Part shown: in pieces, positions 31,854 through 37,836 of the stretch
Numbering within the stretch: position 1 is the first letter of the stretch
Layout of the letters: every line of letters begins with the position of its first letter
NCBI GenBank assembly: GCA_022844005.1
Contig: JALHMN010000025.1
Coordinates: forward strand, 1-37,836
DNA from: a bacterium
GTDB taxonomy: Bacteria; Pseudomonadota; Alphaproteobacteria; Ferrovibrionales; Ferrovibrionaceae
Length of the DNA stretch: 37,836 nt
Reading direction: 5' to 3'
Notes under the pieces: model-generated
Told to the model about the DNA's origin: nothing
What the model saw: the letters and a program-made list of their open reading frames with translations, nothing else
Database searches by the model: none
Translations under genes and position numbers: made by a program

Positions 31854-32873
31854 ATGGCTGATCGGCTGGTCGTCTGCTTCGACGGAACCTGGAACAAGCC
31901 CGATGACACCGCCGACCCGGAGGCGCGGGTCGAGACCAACGTGCGGCGGCTGTTCGAGGCGGTATCGGCGGAGGCGCCGGGCGGCGCGGCGCAGTGGCCC
32001 TGGTACGACCGCGGCGTCGGTACGCGCTGGTACGATCGCATCCGCGGCGGGGTGTTCGGCTTCGGCCTGGACGAGAACATCAAGCAGGGATACGAGTTCC
32101 TGGTGAACTCCTATGAAGCCGGCGACGAGATCTTCGTCTTCGGCTTCAGCCGCGGCGCCTATACCGCGCGCAGCCTGGTCGGGCTGATCCGCAATGCCGG
32201 CCTGGTCAACGACCCGTCCGACATCGAGGCCGCATACAGCCTGTACCGCAACCGCGACCGGTCGGCGGATACCGCGAAGGCACTGAAGTTCCGCGCCGAG
32301 CGATCGCTGGCGCAGACGCCCGGCATCAAGTTCCTGGGGGTCTGGGACACGGTCGGCGCCCTCGGCATCCCGCTGTCGGCCTTCCACTTCCTCAATCGGC
32401 TGGAATACGGATTCCACGACACCGAACTGTCGGGTCTGGTCGAGCACGCCTATCACGCGGTGGCGATCGACGAGCACCGGGTCGACTACCAGGCCACCTT
32501 GTGGTCGCCGATCGCGAAGCCCGGCCAGAGCGTCGAACAGCGCTGGTTCCCCGGCGCGCATGCCGATATCGGCGGCGGCTACCGCTCGCGCAAGGTGAGC
32601 GATCTGGCGCTCGGCTGGATGATGGACAGCGCCGCCGCCTGCGGCCTCGGCCTCGATCCCGCCAGGCGGCCGAAGGTCGGCAACGCCAACTACAAGGATG
32701 CGCTGAACGATTCCTACAAGGCCTTCCTCGGCGGCCTCTACGCCAAGACGCATCCCCGCCACCTGCGGCCCATCGACGTCACCGCCGGCAGCACGCAGAT
32801 CCTGGACCAGCAGGGCATCGACAAGCGGAGTGCGCTGACCGGCTATGCCTTACGCAATCCGGTCACACGTTAG
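31854..32873 (+). CDS. DUF2235 alpha/beta-hydrolase (phospholipase-like)
   Basis: A 339-residue protein. The start is MADRLVVCFDGTWNKPDD at the ATG at 31854, with GGAGGTG 5 bp upstream; an in-frame upstream start overlaps the NIPSNAP gene and is unlikely. The nucleophile elbow is GFSRGAYTAR with Ser99, and WFPGAHADIGGGY carries the likely acid and surrounding conserved residues. DUF2235 includes type VI secretion lipases of the Tle1 group, but no secretion, VgrG or immunity gene is next to it and there is no signal peptide, so a housekeeping hydrolase role is as likely. Its 3' end overlaps the convergent methyltransferase gene by 11 bp. Confidence 0.87.
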   Translation: MADRLVVCFDGTWNKPDDTADPEARVETNVRRLFEAVSAEAPGGAAQWPWYDRGVGTRWYDRIRGGVFGFGLDENIKQGYEFLVNSYEAGDEIFVFGFSRGAYTARSLVGLIRNAGLVNDPSDIEAAYSLYRNRDRSADTAKALKFRAERSLAQTPGIKFLGVWDTVGALGIPLSAFHFLNRLEYGFHDTELSGLVEHAYHAVAIDEHRVDYQATLWSPIAKPGQSVEQRWFPGAHADIGGGYRSRKVSDLALGWMMDSAAACGLGLDPARRPKVGNANYKDALNDSYKAFLGGLYAKTHPRHLRPIDVTAGSTQILDQQGIDKRSALTGYALRNPVTR

Positions 32874-33486
32874 GCTTCCTCAGCACCACGGTGCTCCAGT
32901 GGACCCCGGCCCGGCCGAGCATGTCCTTGCGGCCGAGGACGGCGGGGCGGTCGCCATGGTGCAGGACGCCGAGACCCGACCGGGCGCCGAGTGCGATCGT
33001 CTCCGCCGCCGAGACGTCGAACATGCGCCGCCCCGCCGGCACCGGGCCGTGGCGGAGCGTGAGCACGGCGACGCCGCCGGGTGACATCAGCGCCGCGACG
33101 GCCGGCATGGCGCGTTCGCGTTCGCCGGCATCCAGATGCATCCAGACCGCGCTCAGCAGCACGAGGTCGAAGCGCTCGGCCCGCCCGCGCAGGACGGCGA
33201 GTTCCGGCAGGCCGTCATTGACCCATTCGAAGCCGGAGGGATGCAGCCGCAGCCCTTCCGCCCGCATCTCCGCCGTCGGCTCGACAGCGACGACGCGATG
33301 CCCGAGGGCGGCGAGCGCCGCCGCGTCGCGGCCCGTACCGGCGCCGATATCGACCACCCGCGCGGGCGCCGCGGGGAAGAGATGCAGGATGGCGCCGTGC
33401 ACGTCGGCGAGCGTGATGCTCTCGTAGTGGATCGCGAGCCGCGCCGCCTCCTCGGCATAGCCCGCGTTGCTGGCGAGCTCGCTCAT
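32863..33486 (-). CDS. SAM-dependent methyltransferase
   Basis: A 207-residue class I methyltransferase. Motif I is RVVDIGAGTGRDAAAL (residues 43-58), the acidic end of the second strand is VVAVEPTAEM, and FDLVLLSAVWMHLD is the later core strand. Start ATG at 33486 overlaps the stop of the ferredoxin-reductase gene (ATGA), so the two are translationally coupled. The methyl acceptor is unknown. The C-terminus (TVVLRKPNV) overlaps the DUF2235 gene tail to tail. Confidence 0.87.
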   Translation of the reverse strand: MSELASNAGYAEEAARLAIHYESITLADVHGAILHLFPAAPARVVDIGAGTGRDAAALAALGHRVVAVEPTAEMRAEGLRLHPSGFEWVNDGLPELAVLRGRAERFDLVLLSAVWMHLDAGERERAMPAVAALMSPGGVAVLTLRHGPVPAGRRMFDVSAAETIALGARSGLGVLHHGDRPAVLGRKDMLGRAGVHWSTVVLRKPNV

Positions 33487-34526
33487 GCCGCCCGCGCGCC
33501 GGGCCGATCCACGGCGGTGAAGAAGGCATCCGCGTGGCAGTGCTCGCCGTCGAGGCCGAGGTCCAGCAGAACCGCCCTGCAGGTTTCGACCATTGCCGGC
33601 GGGCCGGCGAGATAGGCCTTGGCGCCGTCGAGCGCCGTGAAATCCTCGGCCAGCACCTGCGCGAGGGGGCCGGTGCGTCGGCCGGTCGGGGCGGTGGGCT
33701 GCGACAGCACGATCGCGATCTTCAGATTCGGATGCCGGGCCGCGAGGGTGGCCAGGCGGTCCTCGAGATAGACGTCGTGCTCGTCGCGGACACCGAGATA
33801 GAGATGGATCGGCTGCGTCCGCCCGAGCGAAAGTGCGCGCTCGACGATGCAGAGAATTGGTGCGAGGCCGGAACCGCCGGCGAGCGCCAGGATCGGTCCG
33901 CGATGCGCCTCGCGCAGGAAGGAGATGCCGTGCGGCCCGGAAACCGCGACGCGATCGCCGACCGCGAGCAGGCCGTTGCCGATGAGGGCGGAAACGGTGC
34001 CACCGGGGACGACGCGCAGGTGGAACTCGAGAAGCTCCGCGCCCGGCTGGTTCGCCATGGAAAAGTCGCGGGCAGGCAGTCCTTCGAAGCCGAGCCGGGC
34101 ATATTGCCCGGCGGAAAAGAAGAAGGGCGCGCCCTGCCCGAGCCGCAGGCGCAGGAGGCGGATGTCGTGGGTCAAGGGCTCCAGCGCATCGACCCGGGTG
34201 GTCAGGTTGCGCTGCGGATGCGCCGCCACCTCGTCGGCCGCCAGCCAGGCGATCCGGCAATCTTCCTTCGGCGTGGCCCGGCAGGCCAGGATCCGCCCGG
34301 CGGCGCGTTCTTCATCCGTCAGCGCGGATTCGGAATAGGCATCCAGCTCGACCTCGCCTTCCAGCAGAAGCGACTTGCAGGCGCCGCAATTGCCCGACTG
34401 GCAGCCGCAGGGGAAGTCGTGGCCGGCGGCGAAAGCCGCATCGAGGATGCTCTGCCCCTCCTCGACCAGGAGCGGGCTTTCGATCTGACGGACACCGACA
34501 CGATAGCGCACCAACCCCATCCTCAC
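33483..34526 (-). CDS. 2Fe-2S ferredoxin/FAD/NAD(P) oxidoreductase (oxygenase-reductase type)
   Basis: A 347-residue electron-transfer protein. An N-terminal plant-type ferredoxin domain has Cys42-x4-Cys47-x2-Cys50 and Cys82 (CGCQSGNCGACKS; ILACRA), then an FAD-binding barrel (ARDFSMAN) and an NAD(P) domain (LALAGGSGLAPILCIVE; AYLAGPPAMVE). The order is that of reductases serving aromatic-ring dioxygenases, phenol hydroxylases or ascarylose-type dehydrases. No oxygenase subunit is adjacent in the window; the only partner is the overlapping methyltransferase. Start GTG at 34526; an ATG two codons later is also possible. Confidence 0.88.
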   Translation of the reverse strand: MRMGLVRYRVGVRQIESPLLVEEGQSILDAAFAAGHDFPCGCQSGNCGACKSLLLEGEVELDAYSESALTDEERAAGRILACRATPKEDCRIAWLAADEVAAHPQRNLTTRVDALEPLTHDIRLLRLRLGQGAPFFFSAGQYARLGFEGLPARDFSMANQPGAELLEFHLRVVPGGTVSALIGNGLLAVGDRVAVSGPHGISFLREAHRGPILALAGGSGLAPILCIVERALSLGRTQPIHLYLGVRDEHDVYLEDRLATLAARHPNLKIAIVLSQPTAPTGRRTGPLAQVLAEDFTALDGAKAYLAGPPAMVETCRAVLLDLGLDGEHCHADAFFTAVDRPGARAA

Positions 34527-34601
34527 GCAGGGACAACTCCGGCAATCATGACGCCGGCATGCGGGGAATCAAAATCGGGAAGGGTGACGAAGGCGGGAGT
34601 C

Positions 34602-34636
34602 AAAAAGAGCCCCCGGCGGGTTTCAGGGCCGGGGGC
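34602..34636 (-). terminator. Rho-independent terminator (minus strand)
   Basis: GCCCCCGGC (34609-34617) and GCCGGGGGC (34628-34636) form a perfect 9-bp GC stem with a 10-nt loop. On the minus strand it is followed at once by TCTTTTT. This is the clearest intrinsic terminator in the window. It lies upstream of, not after, the ferredoxin-reductase gene, so it must end a transcript that begins further right on the minus strand. Confidence 0.8.
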
Positions 34637-34750
34637 GAAGCCGCTCGAAGAGCGGGGGACACGGCCGAGGCAGGGGGAAGTGCCTTCAAGCCGCGGCGGC
34701 CGACCATCGCACCAAGGGGGGAAGTGCGCCGCGAGATCGCGGGATCGACC
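34602..34750 (-). ncRNA. candidate small RNA with C-rich hairpin loops
   Basis: On the minus strand a chain of compact hairpins ends in a strong terminator, with no protein gene. From 5' to 3': CCGCGA/TCGCGG (34742-34729); CGCAC-loop-GTGCG with loop TTCCCCCCTTG (34728-34708); AGGCA-loop-TGCCT with loop CTTCCCCC (34685-34668); CCGCTC-TTC-GAGCGG (34655-34641); terminator (34636-34602). Two exposed CUUCCCC-type loops are complementary to purine-rich ribosome sites, a feature known for several alphaproteobacterial trans-acting small RNAs. The length would be about 150 nt. I cannot name an Rfam family; the 5' end is estimated from a weak promoter. Confidence 0.5.
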
Positions 34751-34757
34751 ACTGAGA

Positions 34758-34788
34758 GTTACATGGTGCTCCCGGGCGCCGCCTGCAA
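34758..34788 (-). promoter_or_regulatory. weak promoter candidate for the small RNA
   Basis: On the minus strand TTGCAG (34788-34783) and TGTAAC (34763-34758) are separated by 19 bp, giving a start near 34750. Both boxes are imperfect. A 13-bp palindrome GGGATG-A-CATCCC (34795-34807) lies just upstream and could be an operator. Confidence 0.25.
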
Positions 34789-34834
34789 GGGCGCGGGATG
34801 ACATCCCCGTGAGACCCCGGACCACAAGGCCGGA

Positions 34835-35000
34835 CGAGTCGTTGCCGGAACGTCCCGGCGCCGCATCAACATCTTGGGGGTGCTCGGGCCGCCTCGCCGC
34901 CCGCCGGCCTTCAGGAGCGGTAGATATGGCCCGGAGCGCGCCGGGATCGCGCTGTATCGGGCCATCATACCAAGCCGGCCGAGTCGTTGCCGGAACGTCC
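34835..35000. repeat. pair of 21-bp direct repeats
   Basis: A 21-bp sequence beginning CGAGTCGTTGCC and ending GGAACGTCC occurs exactly at 34835-34855 and 34980-35000, with further similarity on the left side (AAGGCCGG against AAGCCGGC). The copies are about 145 bp apart in non-coding DNA. This looks like a duplicated interspersed element; no function is apparent. Confidence 0.7.
34926..34965. repeat. two-step hairpin in non-coding DNA
   Basis: ATGGCCCG (34926-34933) pairs with CGGGCCAT (34958-34965), and inside it AGCGCG (34935-34940) pairs with CGCGCT (34948-34953). The result is a 14-bp stem with a bulge and a 7-nt loop, lying between the two 21-bp repeats. No T-run on either side. Confidence 0.5.
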
Positions 35001-35024
35001 TGCGTTCCGGTCCATATGTTGTGC

Positions 35025-35289
35025 GCGGACATTTTTGTCCGCTTCCACGTCAGCGGGCCCGGCGGACAAATCCGGCCGCTTGCCTGCGCTTCGACAGGGG
35101 GCGATTGCAGGAAGCGAACCCGATTCCAAGGTAAGCGATTGATCAATCGTGGATATTCCGACCCGCAGCTTTCCCGGCAGGCCGGCAGAGGTCGTGCCGG
35201 ACAATTCTGTCCGCCGTGGGGGGCGGCGACCGGGCCGGGCCAAGAAGCCGCGCTGCTGCGAGCCATACAGTTCTGTCCGGACAGAACTG
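35025..35289. repeat. cluster of ACA-TT-TGTCCG palindromes, possibly relict transposon ends
   Basis: Related motifs recur: GCGGACA-TTTT-TGTCCGC (35025-35042), CGGACA-ATTC-TGTCCG (35198-35213), and a perfect 22-bp palindrome at 35268-35289 (CAGTTCTGTCC and its complement). A further single copy CCAATTCCGTCCGG is at 35582-35595. The common half-site is close to ACAATTCTGTCCG. Repeated terminal motifs of this kind occur at the ends of some insertion sequences (IS21-like elements have multiple end repeats), but no transposase is present, so this is only a suggestion. Confidence 0.5.
35136..35149. promoter_or_regulatory. 14-bp perfect palindrome
   Basis: CGATTGATCAATCG is fully self-complementary and could be a binding site for a dimeric regulator. 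No gene start lies close to it on either strand, so its purpose is unclear. Confidence 0.35.
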
Positions 35290-35440
35290 GCCACTTTGGC
35301 GGGCGGTCATTCCTGGCCGAGCCGGGCCGCCGGGTCTCCCGACGTGACCGCGCTTGCCGGCAGCGAGCCAAGAATTTCGATAACATATTCATATAAAACA
35401 GTTATTTAGACAATGGCCGGCGCTGTCCGCAGCCAAAGTC

Positions 35441-35465
35441 AGCCAATTCGAGCCAATTCGAGCCA
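35441..35465. repeat. short tandem repeat next to an AT-rich patch
   Basis: AGCCAATTCG is repeated twice head to tail, followed by a third partial AGCCA, in a 25-bp tract. An AT-rich patch at 35371-35410 (with TATAAA at 35392-35397) lies just before it and contrasts sharply with the GC-rich surroundings. The rest of 35466-35800 shows no convincing gene. Confidence 0.6.
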
Positions 35466-35798
35466 GGAAGAGGGCATTCTCGACCCGCCGGCGCCAGGTT
35501 GGCGCCGATGTTGACCCATTCCGGCCAGGTGTTTTACATCACAGCCGGACGGGCGACCCTCCTCGCGCAAGCCAGCGGCGGCCAATTCCGTCCGGCGGCG
35601 GCACAGGTGCATGATTAACGATGGTCAGGAGCAAGAGCCATGGCGGCTCATTTTTGCTCTAGATGGCGATCGTGGCGCGCATGTTCAAGATCATCCCTCA
35701 AAAAGACAATATCGACCAAGGCCCATGAGCCGGGCGATAGGCTGCCCAAGGACTGCGACCCTGGCCGCCCTTCGAACCGTCTTCGCCGAATAGCCGCG

Positions 35799-35827
35799 CT
35801 GGACGCCGCCTCGCCCCAACCTATAAT
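35799..35827 (+). promoter_or_regulatory. purE promoter
   Basis: A perfect -10 TATAAT (35822-35827) lies 17 bp after CTGGAC (35799-35804), a poor -35. A start near 35834 gives a leader of about 20 nt containing the ribosome site AAGGGA before the purE ATG. No PurR-like site was recognised. Confidence 0.5.
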
Positions 35828-35853
35828 CCGCCGCTTTCCGCGAAGGGAACGTC

Positions 35854-36342
35854 ATGGCAGAGGCGCCGCCGCTGGTCGGCATCATCATGGGCAGCCAGTC
35901 CGACTGGGCGACGATGAAACATGCGTCCGAGGTGCTGACGACCCTGCACGTCCCGCATGAGACCCGTATCGTCTCCGCCCACCGCACGCCCGAACGCCTG
36001 TTCGACTATGCGAAATCGGCCGCCGGACGGGGCCTGAAGGTGATCGTGGCCGGGGCCGGCGGGGCCGCGCACCTGCCCGGCATGGCGGCGTCCATGACCT
36101 GGCTGCCGGTCCTGGGCGTGCCGGTGGAGAGCAAGGCGCTGAAGGGCATGGACAGCCTGTTGTCGATCGTGCAGATGCCGGGTGGCGTACCGGTCGGCAC
36201 GCTGGCGATCGGCGAGCCGGGGGCCCGCAACGCCGGCCTGCTGGCGGCACAGATCCTAGCCACGTCCGATGCGCAACTGGCGCATCGCATCGAGGCATAC
36301 CGCAGGCGGCAGACCGAATCGGTCGCCGAGGTGCCCACGTGA
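35854..36342 (+). CDS. purE: 5-(carboxyamino)imidazole ribonucleotide mutase
   Basis: A 162-residue class I Pur[14 protein letters not shown] (CO2/ribotide-binding start), [12 protein letters not shown] (the conserved active-site His) and [14 protein letters not shown] are all intact. It moves the carboxyl group of N5-CAIR to CAIR in purine synthesis. The presence of purK directly after it confirms the bacterial two-step route. ATG at 35854 with AAGGGA upstream. The stop overlaps the purK GTG start (GTGA). Confidence 0.96.
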   Translation: MAEAPPLVGIIMGSQSDWATMKHASEVLTTLHVPHETRIVSAHRTPERLFDYAKSAAGRGLKVIVAGAGGAAHLPGMAASMTWLPVLGVPVESKALKGMDSLLSIVQMPGGVPVGTLAIGEPGARNAGLLAAQILATSDAQLAHRIEAYRRRQTESVAEVPT

Positions 36343-37442
36343 GCCTGGGCAAGTCCGCGGTCATCCCACCCGGCAGTACCATCGGCATCCTGGGCGGCGG
36401 CCAGCTGGGCCGCATGCTGGCACTGGCCGCGGCGCCGCTCGGCTACAAGGTGCATGTCTTCTGCCCCGATGCCGAGGCCCCGGCGGCCGACGTCTCGGCC
36501 CGCTGGACCAGGGCCGCCTATGAGGAGGAGGCGGCGCTGGACGCCTTCGCCGCCGCCATCGACGTGGCGACGGTGGAATTCGAGAACGTGCCGGCGGCGG
36601 TACTGGAGCGGATCGCGCGGACGAAACCGACCCGCCCCTCGGCGGCCGTGCTGGCGGTGACCCAGGACCGCCTGGGCGAGAAGGAGTTGGCGAACCGGCT
36701 CGGCATCGCCACCGCGCCCTTCGCCGCCATCGCTTCGGAACACGAGGCGCGCGAAGCGGCGCGGCATCTGCACGGGCGCGGCGTGCTGAAGACCCGGCGG
36801 ATGGGATACGACGGCAAGGGCCAGGTCGGCATTCCACAGATCGGGCCGGAGACCCTGACCGCCGCCTGGGAACAGCTGGGGCGCGCGCCCTGCATCCTGG
36901 AAGGTTTCGTCGACTTCGTCTTCGAAGCCTCCGTTCTGGTGGCGCGCAGTCCCGACGGGCACATGACGAGCTATGCCCCGATCGAGAACCGGCATGCCGA
37001 CCACATCCTGGCCGAGAGCCTGTGGCCGGCGGTCCTGCCGGCCGAGGCGAGCGAGAAAGCGGAAGCCATAGCGCGCGCGATGGCGCAGGCACTGGACTAT
37101 GTGGGGCTGATGGCGGTGGAGATGTTCGTCACCGCCGATCACCGCGTGCTGGTGAACGAGATCGCGCCGCGCGTCCACAATTCCGGCCATCTCACCATCG
37201 AGGCGGCGATCACGTCCCAGTTCGAGCAGCACATCCGCGCGATCTGCGGGCTGCCACTGGGCTCGGTCGAGCGGCTGGCCGACGCGGTGATGGTCAACCT
37301 GCTGGGCGAGGCGGCGCATGACTGGCCGAAGCTGCTGGCGGACCCGACCGCGCATCTGCACCTCTACGGCAAGAGCGAAGCCCGGGCCGGGCGCAAGATG
37401 GGGCATGTGACCCGCCTCCACCCGAAGGGAAGCATCGCGTGA
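36339..37442 (+). CDS. purK: 5-(carboxyamino)imidazole ribonucleotide synthase
   Basis: A 367-residue ATP-grasp enzyme making N5-CAIR from AIR, bicarbonate and [23 protein letters not shown] opens the N-terminal domain, and [12 protein letters not shown] and [24 protein letters not shown] (in two overlapping parts) carry the ATP-grasp lysine and metal-binding Glu/Asn. Start GTG at 36339 overlaps the purE stop; the stop overlaps the next gene's GTG. The chain of GTGA overlaps implies tight translational coupling. Confidence 0.96.
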   Translation: MSLGKSAVIPPGSTIGILGGGQLGRMLALAAAPLGYKVHVFCPDAEAPAADVSARWTRAAYEEEAALDAFAAAIDVATVEFENVPAAVLERIARTKPTRPSAAVLAVTQDRLGEKELANRLGIATAPFAAIASEHEAREAARHLHGRGVLKTRRMGYDGKGQVGIPQIGPETLTAAWEQLGRAPCILEGFVDFVFEASVLVARSPDGHMTSYAPIENRHADHILAESLWPAVLPAEASEKAEAIARAMAQALDYVGLMAVEMFVTADHRVLVNEIAPRVHNSGHLTIEAAITSQFEQHIRAICGLPLGSVERLADAVMVNLLGEAAHDWPKLLADPTAHLHLYGKSEARAGRKMGHVTRLHPKGSIA

Positions 37443-37836
37443 TCGGAAACCAGCGCCACCTGTTCGAGATCCCGGACGACGTCGCCTATTTCAACTGTGC
37501 CTATATGGGGCCGCTGCCGAAGGCTTCGCGGGAAGCCGGCGAGCGCGGCACGGCGGTGAAGGCGCAGCCCTGGCTGCTGACACCGAATGACTTCTTCACG
37601 GATGGCGAGACCGCCCGCGGGCTGTTCGCCGGGCTGATCGGCGCCAGGGGCGAGGACATCGCCATCGTCCCGGCGGCGAGCTATGGCATCGCCGTCGCCG
37701 CGGCCAATATTCCCGTCCCGAAGGGCAAGCGCGCGCTGATCCTGGCCGACCAGTTCCCCTCCAACGTCTATGCCTGGCGCGAGCGGGCGGCAGAGGACGG
37801 GGGCGAGGTGGTGACGGTGGCCCGGCCGGCCGACGA
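37439..37836 (+). CDS. aminotransferase class V-fold protein, N-terminal part (3' end outside window)
   Basis: At least 132 residues from a GTG at 37439 overlapping the purK stop. HLFEIPDDVAYFNCAYMGPL is the typical N-terminus of class V PLP enzymes (kynureninase/cysteine-desulfurase-like, isopenicillin N epimerase-like). IAIVPAASYGIAVAAANI and LADQFPSNVYAWRERA follow the expected PLP-phosphate and substrate regions. The lysine that binds PLP would be beyond the window end. It is co-transcribed with purEK, though no direct purine role is known to me. Confidence 0.8.
   Translation, partial: MIGNQRHLFEIPDDVAYFNCAYMGPLPKASREAGERGTAVKAQPWLLTPNDFFTDGETARGLFAGLIGARGEDIAIVPAASYGIAVAAANIPVPKGKRALILADQFPSNVYAWRERAAEDGGEVVTVARPAD

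Noticed and set aside
35136-35149. CGATTGATCAATCG considered as an FNR site
   Set aside because: FNR half-sites need a 4-bp spacer (TTGAT-N4-ATCAA); here they are fused, so it is kept only as an unassigned palindrome.
34523-35392. 289-codon minus-strand open frame across the gene-free tract
   Set aside because: Its repeated peptide fragments come from the DNA repeats themselves; it covers the terminator and shows no family resemblance.
33534-35396. 620-codon plus-strand open frame running through the reductase antisense strand and the gene-free tract
   Set aside because: Low-complexity composition, no domain, opposite a well-supported reductase gene, and it crosses hairpins and the terminator.
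35441-35465. Tandem AGCCAATTCG units considered as a CRISPR or iteron array
   Set aside because: Only two full copies with no spacers and no cas or replication gene nearby.
35663-35728. 21-codon mini-ORF MAIVARMFKIIPQKDNIDQGP
   Set aside because: No ribosome site and too short to judge from one sequence.
35640-35960. Possible small protein starting MAAHFCSRW with AGGAG upstream
   Set aside because: The ribosome site is fair, but the translation is basic and unlike any family I know, runs into purE in another frame and crosses the purE promoter.

Overview
This is a high-GC, gene-dense chromosomal window, most likely from an alphaproteobacterium, perhaps a Rhodospirillales-type lineage. That placement is inferred from the gene content (a MatB close to the Rhodopseudomonas enzyme, TRAP transporter genes, pcaHG, a class I purE/purK pair), the GC bias and the extragenic palindromes. 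I see no rRNA, tRNA, CRISPR array, prophage or intact insertion sequence.

Layout. 1-727 is the 3' end of an MFS transporter. A 470-bp spacer with hairpins and an extended -10 promoter follows. 1202-7927 is a three-gene plus-strand operon: transglutaminase/DUF2126 protein, circularly permuted ATP-grasp/alpha-E protein, second transglutaminase. It belongs to a widely conserved predicted peptide-ligating/cleaving system of unknown product. 7931-19593 is a run of twelve minus-strand genes with very tight spacing: MmgE/PrpD, MaoC, acyl-CoA dehydrogenase, MaoC, CaiB/BaiF CoA-transferase, CitE-like CoA-ester lyase, TRAP DctP-DctQ-DctM, an IclR regulator, an MFS transporter and a crotonase. The content closely parallels the itaconate-degradation locus of Pseudomonas (CoA-transferase, hydratase, citramalyl-CoA lyase, TRAP genes). 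I read it as a C5-dicarboxylate (itaconate, mesaconate or similar) uptake and cleavage operon. A malonyl-CoA synthetase gene (matB) is divergent from it at 19786-21303.

21300-26760 is a mixed region: a short-chain dehydrogenase remnant, a secreted HEXXH protein, an EamA permease, a PaaI-type thioesterase, an anaerobic coproporphyrinogen oxidase (hemN) with a possible FNR box, a small membrane protein and a second acyl-CoA dehydrogenase. 26865-30305 holds protocatechuate genes pcaH-pcaG-pcaB and an inositol-monophosphatase family gene. The 5' end of pcaB has a start-codon problem. 30302-34526 holds an MFS transporter overlapping a NIPSNAP gene, a DUF2235 hydrolase, and a methyltransferase overlapping a ferredoxin-type reductase.

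34527-35853 is 1.3 kb without a convincing protein gene. It contains a candidate minus-strand small RNA with two C-rich hairpin loops and a textbook terminator, a 21-bp direct repeat, several long palindromes, repeated ACA-TT-TGTCCG motifs that may be remnant transposon ends, and an AT-rich patch. 35854 to the end is a purE-purK-aminotransferase operon whose cistrons overlap by GTGA; the last gene runs off the window.
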